This document shows, in pieces, positions 17,784 through 25,516 of a stretch of DNA of 64,000 bases. Below the pieces are notes generated by a model. The model ran no database searches. It was given only the letters and a program-made list of their open reading frames with translations, and had not been told where the DNA came from. Position numbers and translations under genes: made by a program. Every line of letters starts with the position of its first letter. Position 1 is the first letter of the stretch. This DNA is from DRPN01 sp964599235 (lineage in GTDB: Bacteria; Bacteroidota; Bacteroidia; Bacteroidales; VadinHA17): positions 62,001 to 126,000 of the forward strand of contig CAZRDX010000040.1 of the NCBI GenBank assembly GCA_964599235.1, in the 5' to 3' direction.

Positions 17784-17985
17784 AAAAAAGCCCGCCCATT
17801 CCTATAAGTCTATCAAAAACCCCTGTCAGACATGGGTGGAGCTGCCACCGGTTTTCCGGCTTCCCCTGCCTTCATGCGAAGGATCCGCACGAAGCGGACC
17901 GGGGCCTGTCGTACGACCCGTGAGCGGGGCTCCAATTTGAATAGTGTTGAGTTTTCAGCAGAGTTATAGAAATGGAGCGGGCTAT
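17784..17985 (-). ncRNA. ssrS: Probable 6S RNA
   Basis: About 200 bases between zapA and rny fold into a long rod on the minus strand. The 5' segment (plus-strand 17961-17983) pairs with the 3' segment (17789-17810) in a closing stem of more than 20 pairs with one bulge, one mismatch and G-U wobbles, directly followed by T6, so the closing stem doubles as terminator. An open region follows on both sides (17935-17960 and 17811-17825), then an inner stem TGGAGC/GCTCCA (17929-17934 with 17837-17842) enclosing hairpins at 17917-17928, 17884-17898, 17869-17882 and 17848-17859. Length, closing stem, central bubble and position beside zapA are those of 6S RNA, which binds sigma-70 RNA polymerase in stationary phase. 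No promoter was found; a secondary terminator-like hairpin lies at 17816-17833. Confidence 0.6.
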
Positions 17986-18010
17986 AACTGTTTTTTATGT
18001 AAAAGAACGT

Positions 18011-18304
18011 TCACATCTGGCTGAGGTATCCTTCCAGCTCTCGGGTCACTTCCCGGATGCTGTCCCTGAGGGATGAGATATCGGCATTCTCCTCACACTC
18101 CAGTAGTTTAACACCATATTGCAGCAGCACCATCGCCAAAAAATCCTGACTGTCCATCTCCGCATAACGTTTCTCGTACTGCATCAGCCGGTCGTTGATC
18201 CCCTGTGCTGCCCTGCGGACTTTCTCCTCATCCGTTCTGCGTATCCTCAGCGGATAATATCTGTCAGCCACTTTTACCCTTATCGTGAACTCCTCACCTT
18301 CCAT
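18011..18304 (-). CDS. zapA: Cell division protein ZapA
   Basis: A 97-residue protein with the ZapA globular head (FTIRVKVADRYYPLRIRRTD) followed by a helical coiled-coil tail, the length of the family. ZapA tetramers bundle FtsZ filaments at mid-cell. The conserved YEKRYAEMDSQDFLAMVLLQY segment of Bacteroidota ZapA proteins is present. It follows a small coiled-coil gene by 26 bases and precedes the 6S-like RNA and rny, an order resembling the zapA-ssrS pairing of proteobacteria. Confidence 0.9.
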   Translation of the reverse strand: MEGEEFTIRVKVADRYYPLRIRRTDEEKVRRAAQGINDRLMQYEKRYAEMDSQDFLAMVLLQYGVKLLECEENADISSLRDSIREVTRELEGYLSQM

Positions 18305-18330
18305 AACTCTTTCTCAACACTTTCAGACGA

Positions 18331-18618
18331 TCACCGGTTCAACAGGCCGATACACCTGTCTATGTCCCGGATGATCAGATTTATCTTGTTGCGGGCTTCC
18401 TCCCTGTCGGGAGTAATGCCCGTAAGTGACTTGGCCACTTTTAAAGTTTCATACCTGACTTCCAGCTCCTTCAGTTCCTGTTCCCTGGCGGCAAGAGCTT
18501 TCCGGGCCTCCTCCAGCTGCTGTTGCAGCTCCTCTTTTTCTTCATTCAGCCTTTTCAGCAAGGCCCCCGTTCTCCCCACGGCATCCCTCAATTCTTCTAT
18601 GAAACGCTCATCCGCCAT
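18331..18618 (-). CDS. Small coiled-coil protein encoded upstream of zapA
   Basis: A 95-residue soluble protein, almost entirely heptad-patterned helix from about residue 5 to 62 (LLKRLNEEKEELQQQLEEAR), with a short C-terminal helical segment. No catalytic motif or signal peptide is present. It starts the zapA transcript and lies 26 bases before zapA, behind an exact -7 promoter match. Its size and composition recall ZapB-like division factors, so a role as a ZapA or FtsZ partner is a reasonable inference, but homology to ZapB cannot be claimed from inspection. Confidence 0.8.
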   Translation of the reverse strand: MADERFIEELRDAVGRTGALLKRLNEEKEELQQQLEEARKALAAREQELKELEVRYETLKVAKSLTGITPDREEARNKINLIIRDIDRCIGLLNR

Positions 18619-18643
18619 TCAAACATCGTTCCTTTGTCCAACA

Positions 18644-18651
18644 CAAAGTTA
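18644..18651 (-). promoter_or_regulatory. Candidate -7 element for the coiled-coil/zapA transcript
   Basis: TAACTTTG on the minus strand matches TAnnTTTG exactly and predicts a start near 18637, about 19 bases before the ATG at 18618. The -33 region is T-rich without a perfect TTTG. Confidence 0.55.
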
Positions 18652-18713
18652 ATATTGCTGCCCGAAATAAAAAAATTCACCTTTCCTTTTTAGGGGGGTA
18701 GAGGATAAATTTT

Positions 18714-18721
18714 TAGTTTTG
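18714..18721 (+). promoter_or_regulatory. Candidate -7 element for the M23 peptidase gene
   Basis: TAGTTTTG matches TAnnTTTG exactly. Transcription would begin near 18728, leaving a leader of about 38 bases to the preferred ATG at 18766. A T-rich block at 18685-18691 is the only -33 candidate. Confidence 0.5.
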
Positions 18722-18765
18722 CCGATCAAATAAACAGGTGAATGTTGCACAGCGGAGGAAACGGG

Positions 18766-20499
18766 ATGTGGCGCAAGATAGTGGCAGGTTTGGGGTTGTT
18801 CGTTCTGACATTCACCGGAACGCCGGCTCAGATCAATACCCGGGGAGTTCATTTCATTCCTCCCGTACGTTTTCCTATCTATTTGTCATCCAATTTTGGC
18901 GAGATACGCCCCTCACATTTCCATTCCGGGATCGATATCAAAACCCGGGGTCGTATCGGTGAACCAATCCATGTCATCGACAACGGGTACATTTCCCGTA
19001 TCAAGGTGGCTACGGGAGGTTACGGCAAAGCGGTCTATGTGACCCATCCCAACGGGTTTACGTCGGTATATTGCCATCTGAGCCGTTTCACGCCGGCTGT
19101 TGAAGCCTGGGTAAAAGAACAACAATACCGGCAAAAGAGTTATACGGTCAACCTTTTTCCTTCGCGTGGTCTTTTCCCCGTGAAGCAGGGCGACCTGATC
19201 GGCTGGTCCGGGAACACCGGCAATTCTTTTGGCCCCCATCTGCATTTTGAGATAAGGGAAACCCGACGGGAGGCACCGGTCAACCCCCTGCTGTTCGACT
19301 TTCCGGTAAAAGACACCTTGTGTCCCCGCATATACCGGCTGTACCTCTATCCTGAATCCCGTTCCACATTCATAGCACAACGACCCGGGAAGCAGATCTT
19401 CGAGGTTTTCCCTCTGGCCCATGGGGAGTACCGTACGCGTGATACTCTTATACAGATAAGTGGTCCTTTTTCCGTGGGTCTGGAGGTCCTTGACAGAATG
19501 AACGGTACGCGCAACCATTTCGGTGTTTACTCTTTCCGTGCACTGCTCGATGGCAGGACTTTCTTCTATTACACGATGGATGAGTTCACCTATGCCGAGA
19601 CCCGCTACATCAACAGTTACATCGACTACGAAGAGAAGGTCCGACACAACCGCAATGTGATCCGGACGATCATCCTCCCCAACAACCGCCTGGACATATA
19701 CCGTGAGGTGAGGGACCGTGGGGTTCTGGTCCTCACCGACACATTGCCCCATCTCCTCGAGTTTGTCGTAGGGGATATTCACGGAAACGTTTCACGTCTG
19801 CGCACCCGGGTCGTAAAAACCCCACGTCCACTCATGCTCGTCCCCGCTCCTCCTTCTCCGAGACCACTGGCCCGTATGAACTGGGAGCGGGACAATTATT
19901 ACACTTTCGACGGATTCCGGCTTTACATACCCAAAGGAGCATTGTACGACACTCTCGATTTCACGATGGAGATCGACCCTCCTCTGCGGGACAGCTATGC
20001 ACCCGTTTACGGGATCCACAATCCTTATGTACCCCTACAGAAAGCTTACACGGTATGGATTCGGCCCGACCATTTTCCTGAGGGGCTTGAAGAGAAACTT
20101 CTGATCGCCGAGGTGAGCGATCCCGGCACTCCTTCAGCACGTGGAGGAGATTGGAACGGCAAAGAAGTGACGGGAAAACTGATTACTTTCGGAAAGTACA
20201 CCTTGTTGCTCGATACCACTCCGCCGGTCATCCGGCCTCTTTTTGATCCCTCACGGAAAGATGTCGCTTCACTGGGACGCATCGCTTTCCTGATCCGGGA
20301 TGATCTTTCAGGGATCGCTTCGTATGAGGGCTCCATCGACGGAGAATGGGCTCTCTTTGCCTACGAACCCAAAAGAAAACGGATCGAGTATATTTTCGAC
20401 AGATCACGTATTCCTGCCGGCAAGGACCACCTTGTCCGGGTCAAGGTCACGGACGACCGGGGCAATACGGCGGTATTTGAGAAAGTGCTCTACTGGTGA
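18766..20499 (+). CDS. M23-family metallopeptidase (LytM type) with beta-rich C-terminal region
   Basis: A 577-residue exported protein. A signal peptide (about residues 1-22, ending TPAQ) precedes an M23 domain at about 40-180, with the zinc ligands in HFHSGIDIKT and the catalytic GPHLHFEIRE. About 400 residues of beta-rich sequence follow, ending in Ig-like stretches (DDLSGIASYEGSIDG and VRVKVTDDRGNTAVF). M23 enzymes cut peptidoglycan cross-links or act as structural LytM factors in cell separation and envelope assembly; both His pairs are intact here, so activity is likely. An earlier ATG at 18742 exists, but the one at 18766 starts the signal peptide. The gene stands alone, divergent from the zapA cluster and convergent with the next gene. 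Confidence 0.88.
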   Translation: MWRKIVAGLGLFVLTFTGTPAQINTRGVHFIPPVRFPIYLSSNFGEIRPSHFHSGIDIKTRGRIGEPIHVIDNGYISRIKVATGGYGKAVYVTHPNGFTSVYCHLSRFTPAVEAWVKEQQYRQKSYTVNLFPSRGLFPVKQGDLIGWSGNTGNSFGPHLHFEIRETRREAPVNPLLFDFPVKDTLCPRIYRLYLYPESRSTFIAQRPGKQIFEVFPLAHGEYRTRDTLIQISGPFSVGLEVLDRMNGTRNHFGVYSFRALLDGRTFFYYTMDEFTYAETRYINSYIDYEEKVRHNRNVIRTIILPNNRLDIYREVRDRGVLVLTDTLPHLLEFVVGDIHGNVSRLRTRVVKTPRPLMLVPAPPSPRPLARMNWERDNYYTFDGFRLYIPKGALYDTLDFTMEIDPPLRDSYAPVYGIHNPYVPLQKAYTVWIRPDHFPEGLEEKLLIAEVSDPGTPSARGGDWNGKEVTGKLITFGKYTLLLDTTPPVIRPLFDPSRKDVASLGRIAFLIRDDLSGIASYEGSIDGEWALFAYEPKRKRIEYIFDRSRIPAGKDHLVRVKVTDDRGNTAVFEKVLYW

Positions 20500-20519
20500 C
20501 ATCCCCGTGGTTCCCTTAT

Positions 20520-22328
20520 TTATTGCTTCAGGAGCGAGGCAAGAATGCCGGCCATCTTTTCATAGCCTGTGCTGTTGGGATGCAAACCATCTGACAGAAA
20601 GCATGAAGGCTGTATCTTTCCGTTGTCATCGAGAAGTTTTTGACCGATATCCCCGTAGTCCGCACCGAGTTGTCCGGCCAGGAGGGCAATACGCAGATTC
20701 AGTTTCCTGATCCGTTCTTCCATCCCTTTTCGCGGGAGGATCCCCAGCAACAGGATCCTCGCATGGGGCTGATGCATGCGAACCGTTCTCACGAGCATAT
20801 CAAGCCCCCGCAGGATCTCATCATCATCATCGCGGAAGAGATTGTTGGTCCCGATGAGCAGGATCACCTGCTTTGCTTCATAACCGTCGAGTTCATCATG
20901 TTCCACACGCCAAAGGACGTTCTCGATGCGGTCCCATCCACAGCCCATGTTCTTTACCCCCAGGGGGGCAAGATGCTTTTCCCATGATGCTGTTCCCCGA
21001 CTGTAAGGGCTTCCGGGCACACCTCCCCAGTAATGGGTGATGGAGTTACCGAGGAAAACGATCCTGGGTGGATGCAAGGCGTTCTCAGCCAGGATCTGTT
21101 CATGCCTTTTCTCCCACACATAATGCTGGGGTTCCCTGTCCTGGGTGACAGGACGGGTAGCCGGGGTCTCTCCTGAAGGCTCTTTCAGGATCCTGCGAAT
21201 GATCCGTTCATAACCACGCGTATAGTTCACCATTCCCAAAGCATTGGGATGCGTCCCGTCAGTCTGGCTGTCAAGATCCTGTCCAAGATCCTCCCTTTCC
21301 AACAACCACAAGTCGCTGACACCTTCTTCTTTCAATCGGGCATAGACTTCATGGAGGATGGTGTTGAGCTTTTCATAATCTTTTTTTCGAACGGGCTGGA
21401 TCGCTCCGTCGGCATAACCGTCGTGATCGACAAGGAGGATGGGTGTGTGGGGTCTGCATTTCCGCAGTCGACGCACGGTCATGAAGAGTCGCTCTCTCAC
21501 CTCTTCCCCCGTAAAACGGGGCGGCAGCATGTTGGGAAGACAGTCGATGATGTAAAGTTTGGGGTCGAGCTCACACAGCAGATCGATGACTTCTTTTTCC
21601 AGGCGTCCGTTGCCTGAAAAGCCCAGGTTGATCACCGGCCGGTCGAGGTAACGTTCCAGGAGGTTGCTCCATGCCAGTCCGGCTCTGGGCGCACAGGCTC
21701 CCTGGGCGATGGAGGTACCATAGATCACGAGCGGTTTCTCCCGGCGCACAGGCAAGGGCTCGAAAAGTGCCGTGTCTGGCACTCCGATCCGAAGCCAGGT
21801 AACATGGTTGTAAAGGGGCAGATATAGCCGGTACTCCCTTCCCAGATGATGATACTTGTCGTTGGGCCGTATACCCTTGAAGTCGTACACGACCGTGTCC
21901 CCGAAAGAATAACGGCCACGCACCCACATCCATTTCCCTTCACTGTCACGGGCGTAAAGATCGATCCCGCTCTTTCCCGTAGCCGGCATATGGGGATAGG
22001 AAAAAGCACCCTCCACTCCGTACCGGACGACGATCCGGGAGGCGTTGCTCCGGAAACGGATCACCAGGCCGGCCGCATGACGCGAAAGCTCCCAGACATG
22101 CTTTCTGACCTTTTCTTTGGCACGGGCAGGGAAACGGTCATAGAAACTTTCCGTCTCTCCCGGCCACCCTTGTCCCTCCAGCACGGGGTACGATGCCGTA
22201 GCCGGATCCCACCAGCTCATACGCGCAGGCAGGGACATGGTGAACAGGAACAAAAAAAGAACCAGGGAATACCGCAAGAAGGTGCTTCCCTGTTCCTGAG
22301 GCTCCGGATGTTTCCCTTCCCTTTTCAT
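20520..22328 (-). CDS. Double-headed SGNH/GDSL hydrolase (two esterase domains in one protein)
   Basis: A 602-residue exported protein carrying two complete SGNH-fold domains. A hydrophobic signal segment (about 20-36) is followed by a beta-rich N-terminal module (about 40-190), then SGNH domain 1 (about 195-380) with IYGTSIAQG, NLGFSGNG and the catalytic Asp-His pair in DGTHPNALG. SGNH domain 2 (about 420-600) has FLGNSITHYWGG, LIGTNNLF and DGLHPNSTGY. Such enzymes remove acetyl or other acyl groups from glycans, or fatty acyl groups from lipids. It is the last gene of a run after yjbQ (6-base gap) and the RfbD-mutase gene. Each half resembles a stand-alone esterase, so this looks like a natural fusion; the two substrates may differ. 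Confidence 0.88.
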   Translation of the reverse strand: MKREGKHPEPQEQGSTFLRYSLVLFLFLFTMSLPARMSWWDPATASYPVLEGQGWPGETESFYDRFPARAKEKVRKHVWELSRHAAGLVIRFRSNASRIVVRYGVEGAFSYPHMPATGKSGIDLYARDSEGKWMWVRGRYSFGDTVVYDFKGIRPNDKYHHLGREYRLYLPLYNHVTWLRIGVPDTALFEPLPVRREKPLVIYGTSIAQGACAPRAGLAWSNLLERYLDRPVINLGFSGNGRLEKEVIDLLCELDPKLYIIDCLPNMLPPRFTGEEVRERLFMTVRRLRKCRPHTPILLVDHDGYADGAIQPVRKKDYEKLNTILHEVYARLKEEGVSDLWLLEREDLGQDLDSQTDGTHPNALGMVNYTRGYERIIRRILKEPSGETPATRPVTQDREPQHYVWEKRHEQILAENALHPPRIVFLGNSITHYWGGVPGSPYSRGTASWEKHLAPLGVKNMGCGWDRIENVLWRVEHDELDGYEAKQVILLIGTNNLFRDDDDEILRGLDMLVRTVRMHQPHARILLLGILPRKGMEERIRKLNLRIALLAGQLGADYGDIGQKLLDDNGKIQPSCFLSDGLHPNSTGYEKMAGILASLLKQ

Positions 22329-22334
22329 TCTGTT

Positions 22335-22751
22335 CTATTCACCGATGATCTTCACCAGGACACGTTTGCGGCGCATACCGTCGAACTCACCGTAAAACAC
22401 CTGCTCCCAGGGACCAAAGTCGAGCTTGCCGTCGGTGATGGCGATCACCACCTCACGTCCCATGATGGTGCGTTTGAGATGAGCATCGGCATTGTCCTCA
22501 AAACCGTTGTGTCGATACTGCGAATAAGGCTTCTCAGGAGCCAGTTTCTCGAGCCACACTTCAAAATCATGGTGCAGGCCCGGCTCATCATCGTTGATGA
22601 AGACACTGGCCGTGATGTGCATGGCATTGCACAGCATCAGCCCTTCCTTGATACCGCTCTCGCGCAGACATTCGTTGAGCTGCGGCGTGATATTGATCAG
22701 TTCACGCCGTTTGCTGGTCTCAAACCAAAGCTCTTTTCTGTAACTCTTCAT
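22335..22751 (-). CDS. YjbQ/UPF0047-family protein (secondary thiamine-phosphate synthase)
   Basis: A 138-residue cytoplasmic protein with the YjbQ signatures NITPQLNECLRESGIKEGL, NAMHITASVFINDDEPGL and the C-terminal HLKRTIMGREVVIAITDG-KLDFGPWE stretch. The fold forms a trimer with a His-rich site; a side activity as thiamine-phosphate synthase is reported for the family, while the main role remains unsettled. The length is normal. It lies 6 bases before the double SGNH gene and 77 after the RfbD-mutase gene on the same strand; this neighbourhood does not explain its function. Confidence 0.9.
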   Translation of the reverse strand: MKSYRKELWFETSKRRELINITPQLNECLRESGIKEGLMLCNAMHITASVFINDDEPGLHHDFEVWLEKLAPEKPYSQYRHNGFEDNADAHLKRTIMGREVVIAITDGKLDFGPWEQVFYGEFDGMRRKRVLVKIIGE

Positions 22752-22828
22752 GGTCGTACGTTTTTCCAGGTTTTGTTCAGGTTTTCGAGAAATGTTTTAT
22801 CGGATCCTTGCAGATTTTTCCCGGCCGC

Positions 22829-25441
22829 TCAGATAAGGTCCAGGTCTTTCTTGATGGCCTCGATCCTTGCATCCAGTTCGGCTTCCACCTTATCAAAATC
22901 AGCCGGATCCTTCAGCTCTTTACGTACACTGAAATAGAACTTGATCTTCGGCTCGGTGCCCGAAGGACGCACAGAGATCTTCGAACCGTCGTGAAGGATG
23001 AACTGCAGAACGTTCGATTTCGGGAGGGTGATACGGTAACGCAGGTCGGAGATAAGATCGATGGTCTGCTGTTTGAGATAATCGTGGATGAGCATCACGT
23101 TGGAGCCGTTGATGGTCTCCGGATAATTGCTGCGGAATTTGTCCATCATGGCCTGGATCTCCTCGGCCCCTTTTTTCCCTTTTTTTACGATATTGAGCAG
23201 ATCTTCCTTGTAAAAGGCGAACTCGGTATAGATCCTCTTGAGCAGCCCCATCAGGCTGCTTCCCTGGTCCCTGGCCCAGGCAGCCGTTTCAGCGACCATC
23301 ACGGCGGTGCTCACCGAGTCTTTGTCACGCACGAAGTCGCCCACCATGAAACCATAGCTCTCCTCCCCGCCGGCAATGAAGGTCATCTTTCCTTCGTTGC
23401 GACGGATGACATCGGCGATCCACTTGAAGCCCGTAAGCACATCGTAGTGATGTACGCCGAAATGCTTCGCGATCTCGGACAGCAGGTCGGTGGTAACGAT
23501 GGTTTTGACAATATATTCTTTTCCGGTGATCTTTTTCTTCTCTTTCCATCGTGTCAGCAGGTAATAGGTAAGCAGGGTAGCTGTCTGGTTGCCGTTGAGC
23601 AGACGCATCCTGCCGTCATCATCCCGTACGGCCACACCCAGGCGGTCGCCGTCGGGGTCGGAGGCCATCACCAGCTCGGCACCGGTCTCGTCGGCCCGTT
23701 TGAGCGCCATCTCCAGGGCGGCATGCTCTTCGGGGTTGGGTGAGATGACGGTAGGGAAATTACCATCCACCACATCCTGTTCCGGCACATGGATGATGTT
23801 GGTAAAGCCGAAGCGTTCCAGGGCGGCGGGCACCATCTTCACACCCGTCCCGTGAATGGGGGTATAGACGATCTTCATGTCGTGATGCCGCTTCACGGCT
23901 TCGGGTGTGAGGGAGAGCGAAGCGACCGCCTTGAGGTAGGCCTCGTCCACTTCCTTGCCGATGATGGTGATCCGCTCCTTGGGGCCGTTGAACTTCACCT
24001 CGGAAGGATCCTTGATCTTCTTCACCTCCTCGATGATGGCCTTGTCGTGAGGCGGGATCACCTGGGCACCATCCTCCCAGTAGGCCTTGTAGCCATTGTA
24101 TTCCTTGGGATTGTGCGAGGCGGTGATCATCACGCCGCTCTGGCAGCCCAGATGACGGATGGCAAAAGAGAGCTCCGGCGTAGGACGGAGATCTTCGAAC
24201 AGAAAGACCTCGAATCCGTTGCCGGCGAAGATGCCGGCGGTGGTCTCCGCAAAAAGACGGCTGTTATTGCGACAGTCGTGCGAGATGACAACACGGATGG
24301 TCTCACGACCGGCGAACTGTCGCTTCAGGTAGTTGGCCAGCCCTTGGGTGGCCATTCCCACGGTATAGATGTTCATCCTGTTGGTGCCGGCCCCCATCAC
24401 CCCGCGCAGTCCGCCGGTGCCAAACTCCAGATCCTTGTAAAAAGCATCGATCAGCTGCTCGGGGTCGCCTTCCAACAATTCGCGTACCTGGCGTTTGGTG
24501 TCCTCATCGTAGTCACCCTCCAGCCACTGACGGGCCCGGGCTTTTACCTGTTCAAGCAGATCGGTCTGTTCCATATCGTCGTTCTTTATCTGTTTCAGAC
24601 ATTTGTAAAGACTCTTCTTCCAGTGGGGAATGGTGATCCCCCAGGTTTTCTTGATCTTTTCCTTGGCCAGCACACTGTAATGCGGCCGTGGGGCCGGGCG
24701 TCTGAACTCCTCCGAGGTAACGGGTATCACACGCGTATGTATTCCCTTGGCGGAGAGCACCTCGAGAGCCAGATCATACCAGCTGCATACCCCTTCGTTG
24801 GAGTAGTGATAGATGCCGGGATGCCATCTCCCCTCCTCCCCTCTGCGCACTATGGTGAGCAGGGCACCGGCCAGGTCGCCCGCCCAGGTGGGAGAGCCCA
24901 CCTGATCGTATACCACTTTCAGCTCCTGATGATCACGGGCGAGCCGCAGGATGGTCTTCACAAAATTACTGCCATGGGCCGAATAGAGCCAGGCCGTCCG
25001 TACCACCACGGTGTGCGGATAGCCCAGGGCCACCCGCTCCCCATCGTACTTGCTGCTCCCGTAGACCGACACTGGAGAAGGAGGATCCTCCTCGCGATAA
25101 GGTCGGTAGTGCCGACCATCAAACACATAATCGGTGGAGATATGGATGAACCGGAAAGTGTGCTCGCCAGCAGCAGCCAGGAGATTTTTCACTGCACCTG
25201 CGTTGAGTGCGAAGGCCTGTTCCCTTTCCTCTTCGGCCCTGTCGACAGCGGTATACGCCGCACAGTTGATCACATAGTCGGGCCGCTCATCCAACAGAAA
25301 AGCCTTTACGCTCCCGGCATCGAGCAGGTCCAGCTCCTCCACGTCGGTGAAGAGGAAAGTCCAGCCCGGCTCCAGCCGTGCACGTTCCCGCAATAAACGA
25401 CCCAACTGACCGTCAGCACCCGTGACCAGGATCTTGGGCAT
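22829..25441 (-). CDS. Fusion of dTDP-4-dehydrorhamnose reductase (RfbD) and phosphoglucomutase/phosphomannomutase
   Basis: One uninterrupted 870-residue frame. Residues 1-289 form a full RfbD: NAD loop TGADGQLGR, INCAAYTAVDRAE, STDYVFDG and YGSSKYDGE (Tyr-x-x-x-Lys), which reduces dTDP-4-dehydrorhamnose to dTDP-L-rhamnose. Residues 290-870 form a full alpha-D-phosphohexomutase: phosphoserine loop ITASHNPKEYNG, metal loop DPDGDRLG, sugar loop GGEESYG and phosphate-binding RPSGTEPKIK. The mutase half begins with Met 290 (ATG at 24574), where independent mutases normally start, and there is no linker, so either a true fusion or internal re-initiation is possible. Both reactions feed sugar-nucleotide supply, since glucose-1-phosphate is the substrate for the dTDP-rhamnose route. 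It is followed by yjbQ. Confidence 0.9.
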   Translation of the reverse strand: MPKILVTGADGQLGRLLRERARLEPGWTFLFTDVEELDLLDAGSVKAFLLDERPDYVINCAAYTAVDRAEEEREQAFALNAGAVKNLLAAAGEHTFRFIHISTDYVFDGRHYRPYREEDPPSPVSVYGSSKYDGERVALGYPHTVVVRTAWLYSAHGSNFVKTILRLARDHQELKVVYDQVGSPTWAGDLAGALLTIVRRGEEGRWHPGIYHYSNEGVCSWYDLALEVLSAKGIHTRVIPVTSEEFRRPAPRPHYSVLAKEKIKKTWGITIPHWKKSLYKCLKQIKNDDMEQTDLLEQVKARARQWLEGDYDEDTKRQVRELLEGDPEQLIDAFYKDLEFGTGGLRGVMGAGTNRMNIYTVGMATQGLANYLKRQFAGRETIRVVISHDCRNNSRLFAETTAGIFAGNGFEVFLFEDLRPTPELSFAIRHLGCQSGVMITASHNPKEYNGYKAYWEDGAQVIPPHDKAIIEEVKKIKDPSEVKFNGPKERITIIGKEVDEAYLKAVASLSLTPEAVKRHHDMKIVYTPIHGTGVKMVPAALERFGFTNIIHVPEQDVVDGNFPTVISPNPEEHAALEMALKRADETGAELVMASDPDGDRLGVAVRDDDGRMRLLNGNQTATLLTYYLLTRWKEKKKITGKEYIVKTIVTTDLLSEIAKHFGVHHYDVLTGFKWIADVIRRNEGKMTFIAGGEESYGFMVGDFVRDKDSVSTAVMVAETAAWARDQGSSLMGLLKRIYTEFAFYKEDLLNIVKKGKKGAEEIQAMMDKFRSNYPETINGSNVMLIHDYLKQQTIDLISDLRYRITLPKSNVLQFILHDGSKISVRPSGTEPKIKFYFSVRKELKDPADFDKVEAELDARIEAIKKDLDLI

Positions 25442-25516
25442 ATTCCTTTTTTACGTTTGGCTGTGTAAAGATACACAGAGTAACGGAAAAAACATACCGC
25501 TTTCCCTCTCCCCCGC

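Noticed and set aside
17830..17940. Possible cobalamin-type riboswitch in the zapA-rny gap
   Set aside because: A short GGGGAAGCCGG stretch recalls the B12 box region, but the canonical core is absent and rny is not a cobalamin gene. The whole-interval rod structure fits 6S better.
17961..17996. Plus-strand hairpin AGTTATAG-N12-CTATAACT followed by T6, read as a terminator
   Set aside because: No plus-strand gene lies upstream. The same bases fit the minus-strand closing stem of the 6S-like RNA.
23789..25396. 535-codon plus-strand frame opposite the RfbD-mutase gene
   Set aside because: Antisense shadow of a gene with intact catalytic motifs in both halves.
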